This document shows, one piece after another, positions 1-10,147 of a stretch of 64,000 nt of DNA. How positions within the stretch are numbered: position 1 is the first letter of the stretch; the number at the start of each line of letters is the position of its first letter. The notes beneath the pieces are model-generated. The model worked only from the letters and a program-made list of their open reading frames with translations, ran no database searches and was not told the origin of the DNA. The DNA comes from Pseudarthrobacter sp. Fe7 (lineage in GTDB: Bacteria > Actinomycetota > Actinomycetes > Actinomycetales > Micrococcaceae). The stretch lies in contig CP099977.1 in assembly GCA_024372495.1 (NCBI GenBank), positions 2,480,001 to 2,544,000 of the forward strand, read 5' to 3'. Both the position numbers and the translations under genes were made by a program.

Positions 1-1
1 G

Positions 2-571
2 GCCAGCGAAGTCGCGGCGGAGTTCGACCTCGATGAGGTGGTCTTCGTTCCCACCGGGCAGCCATGGCAAAAGTCCCATAAACAGGTCAGCGAGCCCGAG
101 CACCGCTACCTGATGACCGTCATTGCCACGGCGTCCAATCCGCGCTTCACCGTCAGCCGTGTCGACGTCGACCGTCCGGGTCCCACCTACACCATCGACA
201 CCCTGCGCGACCTCCGGGCACAGCGGCCCGACGCGGATCTCTTCTTCATCACCGGCGCGGACGCCCTGGCGCAGATCCTGTCCTGGAAGGACATCGACGA
301 ACTGTGGTCGCTGGCCCACTTCGTGGGAGTCACCCGGCCCGGGCACGTCCTTGACGGCATGGGCCGTGACGACGTCAGCCTCCTGGAGGTTCCGGCCATG
401 GCCATCTCGTCCACCGATTGCCGTGCCCGCGTTGCAGCCAACAACCCGGTCTGGTATCTGGTCCCGGACGGGGTAGTCCAGTACATCGCCAAATACGGCC
501 TGTATTCCGACGCGCCTGAAGGCGCGGATGACCCAACTTCCGAAGCACGCGAACCAGCCAGTACTGAATGA
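2..571 (+). CDS. nadD: Nicotinate-nucleotide adenylyltransferase, 5' partial
   Basis: Couples nicotinate mononucleotide to ATP in cytoplasmic NAD synthesis. The 5' end is cut by the window edge, so the N-terminal GGTFDPxHxGH nucleotide-binding motif is not visible; 189 residues remain. Seen directly: a GPTYTIDTL block, FFITGADAL in the middle, and [10 protein letters not shown], which fits the family ISSTxxR signature. A short acidic tail follows the conserved fold. The stop lies 7 nt before the next ATG. The order nadD, membrane-anchored protein, rsfS is common in actinobacteria and supports the call. Confidence 0.93.
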   Translation, partial: ASEVAAEFDLDEVVFVPTGQPWQKSHKQVSEPEHRYLMTVIATASNPRFTVSRVDVDRPGPTYTIDTLRDLRAQRPDADLFFITGADALAQILSWKDIDELWSLAHFVGVTRPGHVLDGMGRDDVSLLEVPAMAISSTDCRARVAANNPVWYLVPDGVVQYIAKYGLYSDAPEGADDPTSEAREPASTE

Positions 572-578
572 GTTCTCA

Positions 579-1793
579 ATGAGTCAGGAACAGCCCCCAA
601 TCCGCAGCCGCCGGGAACTCCGGAAGGCCAGGGACGCCCAACAGGCAACCCTGCCTGCCACGGAGCAGCGCCCGCCTGCCGCCAACCGGCCGGCTGACCG
701 CACACCTGCACCGGAAGCGCAGGGTCCAGCGGCCCGCCCTGGTTCGACCGGGGACGCCGCTTCCGTGGCCCGCCCACAGCCGGCCGCAGACCAGACGGCG
801 ACGCAGCGCTCCTCCCAGATCCGTGCCCGTGACCGCGCCGCGCTGCGCACCATCAAGGAGCCTCGAGGAGAAGGAAGGGCAGCTTGCTGCCGGGGGGCCG
901 CCCACCCGGCGCCAGCTGCGGCTGCAGCAACTCAAAGAACAGGCGCTCACGGCCGCCAATCCCGTCGTCCCACCGGCCGCTGCTCCGGCCACCAAGGCAA
1001 CTCCAGCGGTTACCGGCCCGGGGAGAAGCCCGCAGATTCCGCGCCGGCCCCCGAAAGCGCTCCGGATGGCATGACGGTGGAGCAGGCCCTGGAGGCCCGC
1101 GCACTTATTGCGGCGCAGGCCAGGAACCAGATCGCCAAGATGGAGCACATCGCCTCCATGGATCCGGAGGCCGTGGATCCGGAAATCCTGGCGGAGCAGA
1201 TTGCCCTGGCCGAACGGGCCGCGGTCATGAACCGCCGCGCCATGGCCCGGCAGAAGCTTGCGGAGCAGGCCGGCAGTCCCGCCGCCCCGGTCAGGGATTC
1301 CACGCCAATGGACAAGCCCGGCCCGTCCACCGCCAACAACCTGGCCATGGTGACGCCGCTGGAGTTCGTCCAGGTGCCCGGCGTCGAGCGGCCGGTCATG
1401 AAACCGCCGGCGACCTCGCACGTTCCGGTAACCACCCGGCCCGGCACAAAGGTGCCGGGTGCTGGAAAACGGAGGCCTTCCTCCCGTCCCAAGGCACCGG
1501 CCGCGGACTCAGCCACCGGCCGTTCCAAGGTCATCGCCCGTGCGGAGGCGGCTGCAAAAGCCGCCAGCCGTCCCGCGCCCGTATCGCGCCCGGAAGACCA
1601 GTCGGAGGACCTCTTCGAGGACCTTCCCCGGGTTCCTGCCCGGTCCGCCTATGGGCTCGATCCCCTGGACGCCGCCACGGCGGGCCTGACAAGGGCCCGC
1701 CGCAACCGCATTCTCCAGTTCTGCATCCTCGCGTTCGGGATCCTGGCCCTGGTGGCCGGCATCATCCTGATGGTCAGCGGCCTGTCCCGCTGA
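579..1793 (+). CDS. Unknown Ala/Pro-rich protein with C-terminal membrane anchor (frameshifted)
   Basis: About 404 residues after repair. I do not recognise a catalytic domain. The N-terminal half is rich in Ala, Pro, Arg and Gln and looks disordered. A helical segment follows (MTVEQALEARALIAAQARNQ), and one hydrophobic stretch (LQFCILAFGILALVAGIILM) close to the C-terminus should be a membrane anchor, leaving most of the protein cytoplasmic. The reading frame is broken twice: an extra C at 861 (AAGGAGCCTCGAG for AAGGAGCTCGAG) and a missing G in the run at 1020-1023, which restores the frame. Between the two shifts the residues are IKELEEKEGQLAAGG onward. It sits between nadD and rsfS, presumably co-transcribed. 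Confidence 0.75.
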   Translation: MSQEQPPIRSRRELRKARDAQQATLPATEQRPPAANRPADRTPAPEAQGPAARPGSTGDAASVARPQPAADQTATQRSSQIRARDRAALRTIKEPRGEGRAACCRGAAHPAPAAAAATQRTGAHGRQSRRPTGRCSGHQGNSSGYRPGEKPADSAPAPESAPDGMTVEQALEARALIAAQARNQIAKMEHIASMDPEAVDPEILAEQIALAERAAVMNRRAMARQKLAEQAGSPAAPVRDSTPMDKPGPSTANNLAMVTPLEFVQVPGVERPVMKPPATSHVPVTTRPGTKVPGAGKRRPSSRPKAPAADSATGRSKVIARAEAAAKAASRPAPVSRPEDQSEDLFEDLPRVPARSAYGLDPLDAATAGLTRARRNRILQFCILAFGILALVAGIILMVSGLSR

Positions 1794-1837
1794 CCGCGCC
1801 GCCGGCACCAACACACTTAAACCAAACAAGGAGTCCC

Positions 1838-2239
1838 GTGACTGCAACAGAATCTTCCATCGCCATAGCCCGTACAGCCGCCAAGGCCGCCGCGGACAAG
1901 ATCGCCCAGGACATCGTCGCCATGGATGTGAGCGAACGCCTGGCCCTGGCCGACGTCTTCCTCATCGCGTCGGCACCGAGCGAACGCCAGGTCAACGCGA
2001 TCGTGGACGGGATCGAGGAAGAACTCGCCAAGCAGGACCTTCGTCCGGTGCGCCGTGAGGGCCGGTCCGGCGGACGCTGGGTCCTGCTGGATTACGCCGA
2101 CGTCGTGATCCACGTCCAGCACGAGGAAGACCGCGTCTTCTACGCCTTGGAGCGTCTTTGGAAGGACTGCCCGGTGGTGGACCTGGAGCTTGGCGACGAC
2201 TCATCAGCCAAAGCCGGCGCGGTCTCCGAAGGCGAGTAG
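1838..2239 (+). CDS. rsfS: Ribosome silencing factor
   Basis: RsfS/Iojap family, 133 residues, the usual length. It binds ribosomal protein uL14 on the 50S subunit and blocks subunit joining when nutrients are scarce. The family core is visible: ADVFLIASAPSERQVNAIVD followed by GRSGGRWVLLDYADVVIHV and a C-terminal FYALERLWKDCP segment. The GTG start is chosen because it follows an AAGGAG ribosome-binding site at 1828-1833 with proper spacing; no upstream start in frame is as well placed. It closes the nadD cluster. Confidence 0.95.
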   Translation: MTATESSIAIARTAAKAAADKIAQDIVAMDVSERLALADVFLIASAPSERQVNAIVDGIEEELAKQDLRPVRREGRSGGRWVLLDYADVVIHVQHEEDRVFYALERLWKDCPVVDLELGDDSSAKAGAVSEGE

Positions 2240-2353
2240 GCTCCGCACCGCGGTGAATATTCCCGATTTGGAATTTTCGGAATTGCTGTTCTAAGATATT
2301 TGAGTTGCTTCGGGGAGACCCTGAACAAAGCTCGTACAGGGCAGCAAGCATCC

Positions 2354-2426
2354 GGGGCTGTGGCGCAGCTGGTAGCGCACCTGCATGGCATGCAGGGGGT
2401 CAGGGGTTCGAGTCCCCTCAGCTCCA
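2354..2426 (+). tRNA. tRNA-Ala (anticodon GGC), copy 1
   Basis: 73 nt with a full cloverleaf. The acceptor strands GGGGCTG and CAGCTCC pair with one G-T. The anticodon arm CCTGC-ATGGCAT-GCAGG carries GGC, and the T arm contains GGTTCGAGTCC. The discriminator base is A; CCA is not fully encoded. A strong terminator follows at 2432. Confidence 0.96.
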
Positions 2427-2431
2427 CCGGT

Positions 2432-2471
2432 AAGTCCGCCGGAACCACTATGGTTCCGGCGGACTTTTTGT
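2432..2471 (+). terminator. Intrinsic terminator after first tRNA-Ala
   Basis: An inverted repeat of about 15 bp, AAGTCCGCCGGAACC paired with GGTTCCGGCGGACTT, with a loop of a few bases and a T run immediately after. It separates the two tRNA genes into distinct transcripts. Confidence 0.9.
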
Positions 2472-2528
2472 TTCCACATGCTGCGCGCTAACGGGGACTG
2501 ATGGGTTTGCACCGCCGCCCGGACTCTG

Positions 2529-2548
2529 CACCCCCGCGTTCGGGGGTG
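2529..2548. other. Short perfect hairpin between the tRNA genes
   Basis: CACCCCCG-CGTT-CGGGGGTG forms an 8-bp perfect stem with a 4-nt loop. There is no T run, so it is not an obvious terminator. The rest of 2472-2702 shows no coding potential I can support; it should hold the promoter of the second tRNA. Confidence 0.5.
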
Positions 2549-2702
2549 ATGTGTCCGGAGGCGGGTGCGCGACGCGGCGGTCACGTTGTGTCCCCGGGGT
2601 GTTGGATTCCGGGACGGTCCAGACCCGATTGGCGTCCAGCGGAAAAGTGCATTACTCTGGTCAGGTTGCTCCGGGGAATTCGACCGGAAGAGACAAGAGT
2701 AC

Positions 2703-2775
2703 GGGGCTGTGGCGCAGCTGGTAGCGCACCTGCATGGCATGCAGGGGGTCAGGGGTTCGAGTCCCCTCAGCTCCA
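2703..2775 (+). tRNA. tRNA-Ala (anticodon GGC), copy 2
   Basis: Identical over all 73 nt to the copy at 2354-2426, with the same GGC anticodon and the same lack of an encoded CCA end. The flanking sequences of the two copies differ, including their terminators, so only the tRNA body is duplicated. Confidence 0.96.
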
Positions 2776-2784
2776 CCGATACAG

Positions 2785-2814
2785 AGGGAACCATCCCATG
2801 ATGGTTCCCTTTTT
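2785..2814 (+). terminator. Intrinsic terminator after second tRNA-Ala
   Basis: AGGGAACCAT and ATGGTTCCCT form a perfect 10-bp stem with a 6-nt loop, followed by a T run. It lies 9 nt after the tRNA. Confidence 0.9.
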
Positions 2815-2960
2815 GTTGCCACCGGCAACCGATAGTGGACTCAACCCTTCCGGCGCAGGTCAAAGCGCGGTACAAATGTGAATGAGGGCACATCGTTCCG
2901 CCTCTGGACTGCTTTCATCCAAAGCGGCGGCCGCGGGACGGGCTGACGAGGAGGTCGCAG

Positions 2961-3339
2961 ATGTCCCACGCAGAAGGTTCCGGCTACAGCCCCAACGGGG
3001 AAGGGTCTTCCAGCAGATCACCCCTGACGCGCGATACCGCCATCCGCGGCCCGGCCCGGCCGGCCCCCTATGTTGGAGCCGGCATCATCCTTGCCGCTGC
3101 CATCCTTTTCCCCCTGATGCCGCAGGCTCTATGCGTTTGATGCACCGCGGCTGGGCGGGATGCCGTTCTTCTACTGGTACCAACTGCTCTGGGTGCCAAT
3201 CTCCGCCATATTGACCAGCACCGCGTATTGGCTGGTCACCAGGGAAGACCGACGACGGCGGGCCGAGGCACGTGCGGGCGGCCCGCCCCCGGCGGACGCA
3301 GCATCCGCCGATGCCGGGTTGGGAGGGGACCGGCCATGA
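2961..3339 (+). CDS. DUF3311 small membrane protein, partner of MctP (frameshifted)
   Basis: About 125 residues with two membrane helices: YVGAGIILAAAILFPLM, then a periplasmic MPFFYWYQLLW stretch running into the second helix. DUF3311 proteins in actinobacteria sit directly upstream of sodium/solute symporters and are thought to be accessory subunits. The ATG at 2961 follows a GAGGAGG site. An extra G at about 3125 (CAGGCTCT for CAGCTCT) breaks the frame in the middle; repair gives PLMPQLYAFDAPRLGG. The stop overlaps the ATG of the symporter gene (ATGA), which indicates translational coupling. Confidence 0.85.
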
Positions 3340-5013
3340 ACGCCCGCGAGATCAACTGGACCGCCCTGGTAATTGTGGTGCTGCTCTTCGTCGTGGTGGC
3401 CGTGATGGGCTTCCTCGCCGCGAGGTGGCGCCGGAACACCGAGGTGGAAGGACTTCACAGCCTGGATGAATGGGGCCTGGGGGGCCGTGGGTTCGGCACC
3501 TGGATCACGTGGTTCCTGCTCGGCGGGGACCTGTACACCGCCTACACCTTTGTGGCGGTGCCGGCGGCAATGTGGGCCACGGGCGCCGTCAGCGGGTTCT
3601 TTGCCGTGCCATACACGATCGTCCTGTACCCGATCATCTTCATCATTATGAGCCGCTTGTGGTCCGTATCCCACCGCCACGGCTACGTCACCTCAGCGGA
3701 CTTCGTGGGCGGCCGCTACGGCAGCCGCTGGCTCTCCCTGGCGGTCGCCGTGACGGGCATCGTCGCCACCATGCCCTACATCGCCCTGCAGCTGGTGGGG
3801 ATCAAGGCGGTTCTCACCGTCCTTGGCCTGGGAAGCTCCGGCAACGTCCTGCTGACTGACCTGCCGCTGATCCTGGCGTTCGTGGTCCTGGCCGCCTATA
3901 CGTACACCTCCGGCCTTCGCGCCCCGGCAATGATCGCCGTCGTCAAGGACCTGCTCATCTACCTTGCCGTCATCGTGGCCGTCATCTACCTGCCCATCAA
4001 GTTCGGCGGCTGGGACAGCATCTTTGGCGCGGCGCAGAGCAAGCTGGGCGCGGTGAACCAGGCAACGGGCAAGCCGGCAGGCGTCTTTGTCCCCGGCGCG
4101 GCGAACTACTCCGCTTACTGGTCCCTGGCACTGGGCTCGGCGATGGCGCTGTTCATGTACCCCCACTCGGTGACCGCGGTGCTGGCTTCGAAGGCCCGCA
4201 ACACCATTCGCCGCAACGCCGCCATCCTGCCGCTGTACTCCCTGATGCTCGGTTTCCTGGCACTGCTGGGTTTCGTGGCCATCAAGGCAGGCACCAAGCC
4301 AATCGACCTGGATGGATCGGTCAACCCGCAGCTGGTGGTTCCCCAGCTGTTCCTTGACCACTTCCCGGCCTGGTTTGCCGGAATCGCGCTGGCCGCCATT
4401 GCCATCGGCGCCCTGGTGCCGGCGGCGATCATGTCCATCGCCGCCGCGAACATGTTCACGCGGAACATCTACCGTGACTTCATCCGGCCCGACGTAGACC
4501 CCCGTACCGAGGCGAAAGTGTCCAAGATCGTCTCCCTGGTGGTGAAGGTGGGCGCCCTGGTCTTCGTGATCGCCATGGACCAGTCGGCGGCCATCAACAT
4601 GCAGCCTGCTGGGCGGCATCTGGATCCTGCAGACCTTCCCGGCCGTGGTGGCGGGCCTGTACACCCGCTGGTTCGACCGCTGGGCCCTCCTGGTCGGCTG
4701 GGCCGTGGGGATCATCTTCGGAACCGTCTCCGCCTATAACGTGGTCAACCCGGTGACCAGGGCGCACTTCGGCGGATCGCTGGCGCCCATCCCCGGGACG
4801 GACTTCAGCGTCTACATCGCTGTGTCGGCGTTCGCGCTGAATCTGGTTGTCGCCGCCGTGCTGACCGTGGTGCTGCGGGCGCTGAAGGTCAGGACAGGCG
4901 AGGACCTCACCCGGCCCACGGACTACGCCGCCGACGAAACGGATCCCAAGGTGGTGCAGATCGAAAAGACCCAGCACTACACCCAGCCGGGCGGCCCGTC
5001 CCCGGTGGCCTAG
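3336..5013 (+). CDS. mctP: Monocarboxylate uptake symporter, SSS family (frameshifted)
   Basis: Sodium:solute symporter of the MctP type, 558 residues after repair, taking up small monocarboxylates such as acetate, lactate or pyruvate across the inner membrane. Thirteen or so hydrophobic helices are visible, beginning with LVIVVLLFVVVAVMGFLAAR. The motif WFLLGGDLYTAYTFVAVPAA and the central GYVTSADFVGGRYGSRWLSL are typical of the family. An extra C at about 4605 (ATGCAGCCTGCTGG for ATGCAGCTGCTGG) splits the gene; the repaired junction reads MQLLGGIWILQTFPAVVAG. It is coupled to the DUF3311 gene. The exact substrate is not decided by the sequence. Confidence 0.9.
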
Positions 5014-5030
5014 CCCCGGGGTTCCCAAGC

Positions 5031-5066
5031 CGCCCTCCTGCCGGGTTACGTCCCGGCAGGAGGGCG
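5031..5066. terminator. Bidirectional hairpin terminator
   Basis: CGCCCTCCTGCCGGG and CCCGGCAGGAGGGCG form a perfect 15-bp stem with a 6-nt loop, followed on the plus strand by CTTTCG. It lies between the convergent mctP and methyltransferase genes and can serve both. Confidence 0.88.
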
Positions 5067-5072
5067 CTTTCG

Positions 5073-6443
5073 CTAAAGCCAGGCGGTGCGTCGCAGCGGC
5101 GGTTCCTCGCCGCCCGGCCGGCGCACCAGGACCTGGTTGACGCCTGTGAGTCCATTTTCGAATCCCAGGGCGCTGGCGGCCATGTACAGCCGCCACACCC
5201 GTGCACGCCCTTCGCCGGCCAGCTGCACCGCTTGGGCCCAGTTCTGCTCAAGCCGGCTGACCCAGGCCCTGAGGGTCAGGGCGTAGTGACGGCGCAGGGC
5301 CTCCACGTCCAGGACTTCAAACCGGGCGGCTTCCAGTGCGGCCACCATCTCGCCCAGGCTGATCATTTCGCCGTCGGGGAAAACATAGCGGGGGATAAAC
5401 GAGTCGGGGTCGGGGCTGGTTGGGCCGGCGTTCCAGGAGATGGCGTGGTTAAGCAGCCGGCCGCCGGGACGGAGCAACCCGAAGAGCGCTTCGGCATAGG
5501 CAGGGGTCTGCGCCCGTCCCACGTGCTCGGACATCCCGATGGAACTAATGGCGTCGTACGGCCCGTCCTGCACGTCCCGGTAATCCTGGTCCCGGATTTC
5601 CACAAGGTCCGTGAGGCCCGCTTCTGCTGCGCGCTTGCGGGCCAGGGTGGCCTGCTCGGTGGAGAGCGTCACGCCCACCACGCGTGCTCCGTACCTGCCT
5701 GCAGCATGGAGGGCGAAGCTTCCCCACCCGCAGCCGACATCGAGGACCCGCATACCGGGTTGCAGGCCCAGCTTGCGGCAGACCAGGTCGAGCTTGGCCT
5801 CCTGCGCGGCGTCCAGGCCATCAAGAATGCCTGCGGCTGGATCGTGGCCCGGACCGGCGGCGGAGCCTCCCGGGGTTGCCGTGTCCCCGTCCGGCCACAC
5901 GGCGCAGGAGTAGACCATCGTTGATCCGAGCACCAGGGCGTAGAAGTCGTTGCCCACGTCGTAGTGGTGCGAGATGGCGGCCGAATCCCGTCTGCGTGAG
6001 TGCATCGTGCCCTTCTTCGCGATGCGTGCTTCCTCGGGCGGCGGGGCAGGGTTGGGGCCGATGGCGCCGAGCCGGACCGCGGTGCGCAGCAGCAGTGAGA
6101 GCTCCCCGGCGGTCAGCGGGCGGAAGGGGCCGGGTTCGGCGAACTTGCCCGCAGAACTCAATGCCTTGAAGGCAGCGAAGATGTCGCCCGGGGCGTCGAT
6201 GTCTCCTGCCACGTAGGCCCGGCTCAGGCCCAACTGTCCCGGTGACCAGAGCATGCGCCGGAGTGCCTTCCGGGACTTGAACTCCAGGACCGGAGCGTCT
6301 GCGGGGCCGGCTTCAGAACCGTCCCATGCCCGCAGTCGCAGCGGCGACTCCCGGGTCCCCAATACCACTCCCAGGGCCTTTTCCAGCCGGGCTGCGTGTC
6401 CACGGGTTCCCGTTGCGGTGTGTGCGGCTGCTGCAGTGTCCAT
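5073..6443 (-). CDS. Cyclopropane-fatty-acid synthase-like SAM methyltransferase
   Basis: 456 residues, intact. Transfers a methylene or methyl group from S-adenosylmethionine to double bonds of membrane phospholipid acyl chains. Seen: N-terminal lipid-binding region, then AISHHYDVGNDFYALVLG and MVYSCAVW typical of the CFA family, the SAM-binding motif VLDVGCGWGSFALHA, EHVGRAQTPAYAEALF and a C-terminal RLYMAASALGFENG block. A Gly/Pro-rich insert follows the CAVWPDGD segment and makes it slightly longer than E. coli Cfa. It is one of two such enzymes in the window; the other is at 26110. It is divergent from the flavin monooxygenase gene. Confidence 0.88.
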   Translation of the reverse strand: MDTAAAAHTATGTRGHAARLEKALGVVLGTRESPLRLRAWDGSEAGPADAPVLEFKSRKALRRMLWSPGQLGLSRAYVAGDIDAPGDIFAAFKALSSAGKFAEPGPFRPLTAGELSLLLRTAVRLGAIGPNPAPPPEEARIAKKGTMHSRRRDSAAISHHYDVGNDFYALVLGSTMVYSCAVWPDGDTATPGGSAAGPGHDPAAGILDGLDAAQEAKLDLVCRKLGLQPGMRVLDVGCGWGSFALHAAGRYGARVVGVTLSTEQATLARKRAAEAGLTDLVEIRDQDYRDVQDGPYDAISSIGMSEHVGRAQTPAYAEALFGLLRPGGRLLNHAISWNAGPTSPDPDSFIPRYVFPDGEMISLGEMVAALEAARFEVLDVEALRRHYALTLRAWVSRLEQNWAQAVQLAGEGRARVWRLYMAASALGFENGLTGVNQVLVRRPGGEEPPLRRTAWL

Positions 6444-6489
6444 GCGCCCACCCTAAGGCCGGGCTGCCCTCCACGACTATCATGGGGGA

Positions 6490-7573
6490 GTGAATTTTCA
6501 CCCAACCGATGTGGTGGTCATCGGGGCGGGACAGGCCGGCCTGTCGGCCGCGTACCACCTCCAGCGCCGGGGACTCGACTATGCCGTGCTCGACGCCGAA
6601 GAAGGTCCCGGGGGTGCGTGGCGGCACCGCTGGAAGAGCCTGCGCATGGCCACGGTCAACGGGATCAGCGACCTGCCCGGCATCGCCAAGCCGGAAGTGG
6701 ATCCCGCGGAACCCAGTTCCGAGTTCCTCACCCGGTATTTCGGCAGCTATGAGGCCGAGCTGGGCCTCGCCGTCCACCGGCCCGTCAAGGTCCGGGCTGT
6801 CAGGCGCGAAGACAGCAATCCGGCAGGCAGGCTGCGGATCGAAACACCGGAGGACGGCTGGAGCGCCAAAGCACTCATTAACGCCACGGGGACGTGGACG
6901 CGCCCGTTCTGGCCCATCTATCCGGGTCAGAACACCTTTCGTGGCCAGCAGGCGCATGTGGCCGACTACGTCTCCGCGGACCAGTTCCGCGGCAAACACG
7001 TAGTCGTTGTGGGCGGGGGCATATCCGCGGTCGGACTGCTGGAGGAGATATCACGCGTCACCAGCACCAGCCTGGTTCACGCGCCGGGAACCGGTCTGGC
7101 GGGATGAAGAGTTTGATGCCAAGGCAGGCCATGACGCCGTGGCACTGGTGGAGGAGCGGGTCCGCAAGGGGCTTGCACCGCAGAGCGTGGTGTCGGTGAC
7201 AGGGCTCATCTGGACTCCTGCCCTGCGCGCGGCCAGGGAACGGGGCGCGCTTGACCGCCAGCCCATGTTCACCTCCATCGAACCTGACGGGGTCCGCCGA
7301 GCCGACGGCAGCCTGTTAAGGGCCGACGTCATCCTGTGGGCCACGGGCTTCCGGGCCGAACTTGAACACCTTGCGCCGCTTCACCTGCGGGGGCCGGGCG
7401 GCGGGATTGCCATGAACGGAACCCAGGTGGCAGCCGAGCCGCGCGTCCACCTGGTGGGTTACGGCCCGTCGTCGTCCACCATTGGCGCCAACCGTGCCGG
7501 TCGCGCAGCAGTGGCAGCGGTCCTGAAGCTGCCGGGAATGGCGACGGCGGCAGAAACGGTAACGTGGGGGTGA
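6490..7573 (+). CDS. Flavin-containing monooxygenase / NAD(P)-binding protein (frameshifted)
   Basis: About 360 residues after repair. Two dinucleotide-binding motifs are present: DVVVIGAGQAGLSAAYHL at the N-terminus for FAD and VVVVGGGISAVGLLEEI in the middle for NADPH, the arrangement of FMO/CzcO-like oxygenases. ILWATGFRAELEHL near the C-terminus matches the ATG(F/Y) motif of the family. An extra C at about 7071 (ACCAGCCTGGTT for ACCAGCTGGTT) shifts the frame; repair gives TSTSWFTRREPVWRDEEF, a well-known FMO segment. The start is GTG at 6490. The substrate is unknown. Confidence 0.85.
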
Positions 7574-8761
7574 CGCCCCGGGTGCCGGGGCCGGCACAGG
7601 CAACAGAAGGCGGCAGGACACCGGTGGCAGAAAACACCCTGGCGGACATCTTCGACGGGCTGCGCCGGCGGCCGGACGTCGAGGCACCCAACCTTCAGGC
7701 CTGGGACGCCACGGACCGGCTGCTGCTGGAGACCGCGGCCCAGCTCGGGCGGACCGGCAGCACCGTCGTGGTTATCGGAGACCGCTACGGGGCGCTGACG
7801 CTCGGTGCGTGCGCGCTGCTTGCCCCAGCCTCGCTGCGCGTCCACCAGGACCTGGTCACCGGGGAAAGGGCACTGCGGTTCAACGCCGCTGAACTCGCGG
7901 CGGACGGGGCGGCTTTCGTCCAGCTGCCCCTGGGCCACGAATTGCTGGCCGGGGCGGACACCGTCCTGCTGCAGCTCCCCAAGACCCTGGCTGAGCTTGA
8001 GGAGATCGCTGCCGCCGTTGCGCGGTACGCCGCACCGGACGTCCGGCTGCTGGCAGGTGGCCGGGTGAAGCACATGTCAATGGGCATGAACGCAGTCCTT
8101 GAACGGTACTTCGTTTCCGTGCAGCCCCAACTCGCGCGGCAAAAATCGCGGGTCCTCCTTGCCGCCGGCCCCAAAACCGCCGCTTCCCCGCGGTTTCCTG
8201 TGATGGAGCACCTTGACGAGCCTGGACCTGGACGTTGCCGCGCACGGAGCTGTCTTCGCAGGCGCCAGGCTGGACATCGGCACACGCTTCCTGCTGACGT
8301 TCCTGCCGGCGATGAAACCTGCACGGCACGCCGTCGACCTGGGCTGCGGCACCGGCATCCTGGCTGCAATGTACGCCAGGCAATTCCCCACCGCTGCCGT
8401 GACGGCCACTGACCAGTCGGCGGCCGCCGTGCAGTCCGCGCTGGCCACTGCCCGGGCAAACGGACTGGCGGACCGGATCAACGTGCTGCAGGACGACGCG
8501 CTCAGCACGTTCCAGGATGGCGCGGTTGACGCCGTGCTGCTGAACCCGCCCTTCCACATTGGAGCCGGCGTCCACGCCGGCGCTGGGCTGAAGATGATCG
8601 AGGCGGCCGGACGGGTCCTTGCTCCCGGGGGCGAGCTCTGGACGGTCTACAACCGGCACCTGGCCTATCTTCCGGCGTTGGAGCGGCACGTGGGACCCAC
8701 CGTCGTGGAGGGCCGTAACCCCAAGTTCACCGTTACCCGCAGCACACGAAGCGCCCGCTGA
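7564..8761 (+). CDS. Class I SAM methyltransferase, RlmG/RsmC-like (frameshifted)
   Basis: About 398 residues after repair. The C-terminal half has a SAM-binding motif, VDLGCGTGILAAMYA, and the NPPFH catalytic tetrapeptide of guanine-N2 rRNA methyltransferases; the N-terminal half is a degenerate methyltransferase-like domain, as in RsmC/RlmG. An extra C at about 8221 (GACGAGCCTGGAC for GACGAGCTGGAC) splits the two halves; repair gives MEHLDELDLDVAAHG. The first in-frame GTG at 7564 overlaps the monooxygenase stop; GTG at 7624, preceded by AGGA, is an alternative start. RNA target is inferred from family only. Confidence 0.8.
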
Positions 8762-8889
8762 CCCTTCCTGCCCCTCACCGGCCACAACATTCGCCGCGCC
8801 GCTGCCGGACATGTGGGCGGGGGCGCACGCTTAACGTACGATTCAAAGCATCACCACCGCCAGGTAGCCGAAGACGTTTAGGGGACACA

Positions 8890-10140
8890 GTGTCTGAGAT
8901 CCGCCAATCCTCTCCGAGGCGCGGAACCAACTTGCCCAGGATGGGGGACTTCAACCTCACCGTCATCCTCGACGCAATCCGCAGGACTTCCGGTGGCCTA
9001 AGCCGTGTGGAGGCTCGCCCAGATCGTGGGCCTGTCGCCCCAGACCATCTCCAACATTTCACGCCGCCTGCTGGACCAGAACCTGATCGTCGAGGCCGGC
9101 AAGGAAGGCAGCGGCCCCGGCAAGCCGCGCACCATCCTCCGCCTCAACCCCGGCGGCATGTACGCACTGGGGGTCCATCTGGACCCGGCCGTAACAACGT
9201 TCGTGGTGCTGGACCTGGTGGGAGCGGTAGTACGGCACTCCCGGATCAAGACCCCCGGCGGAAACGATCCCGCCGCCGTCATCGCCACCATCGCAGCGGA
9301 ACTGGACCAACTGGTGAATGATTCCGGCGTGGACCGCAGCCGCATCGCGGGACTGGGAGTGGCCGCCCCCGGCCCCATCGACCTGGACAACGGAACCGTG
9401 GTGGACCCGCCGCTGCTGCCCGGCTGGGACCGGGTGGAACTGCGGGACGCCCTGGCCAAGGCCACCGGCTACTCCGTGCTGGTGGACAAGGACGTGACCA
9501 GCGCCGCCGTGGCGGAAACCTGGGCGGGCGGCCCCAGCGGTGCCGGCAGCTTCGTCTTCATGTACATGGGCACCGGCATCGGCTGCGGCATCGTCCTCAA
9601 CGATGAAGTGGTCCGCGGCACCTCAGGCAACGCCGGCGAAATCGGCCACATCGTCGTGGACCCGGACGGACCCCCTGTGACTGCGGCCAGCGCGGCTGCG
9701 TCAAGTCCTCCGCCATTCCGCAGGTCCTGGTGGCCGAAGCAGAGGCCGCTGGAATCCTGCCCGGCTCCCAGGCCGGGACCGCCGCCGAAATCCAGCAGAG
9801 TTTCGCCGACCTCTGTGCACGGGCCTACGGCGGGGACGAACGGGCGGCCGCGATCCTGGACAAGTCCGCCGTCCTGGTGGCCCGGGCAGTTTCAGTGGTA
9901 ACCAACACCCTGGATGTTGAACGGGTCGTCTTCGGCGGCCCGTTCTGGACCTGCCTGTCGCAGCGCTACCTCGAATTGATCCCGACCCTCCTGGACATCA
10001 ACAGCGCCGCCCGTCTCATCCATCCCATCGAGGTTGTGGGCACCGGCGTGGGGGAGGACGTGGGAGCGATCGGCGCAGCCTCGCTGGTCCTTGAACATAC
10101 CCTCGCGCCCCGCGCCCAGCGGCTCCTGCTGGAAAGCTGA
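8890..10140 (+). CDS. ROK family transcriptional regulator (two frameshifts)
   Basis: About 416 residues after repair. An N-terminal winged helix (ELAQIVGLSPQTISNISRRL) binds DNA, and a ROK kinase-like domain senses sugar. Visible ROK features are GLGVAAPGPIDLDNG, GNAGEIGHIVVDPDGP and the zinc motif CDCGQRGC. Two shifts: an extra G at about 9012 (GTGGAGGCTCGCC for GTGGAGCTCGCC) and a missing C in the run at 9671-9675, directly before the zinc motif. The start is GTG at 8890. The gene directly precedes a sugar-type ABC importer, which it probably regulates. Confidence 0.87.
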
Positions 10141-10147
10141 CCGCCGC

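Noticed and set aside
3693..4715. Long antisense frame of about 340 codons opposite mctP
   Set aside because: It is a typical shadow of GC-rich coding DNA: low-complexity Gly/His/Asp/Gln content, no family feature, and fully covered by a recognised gene.
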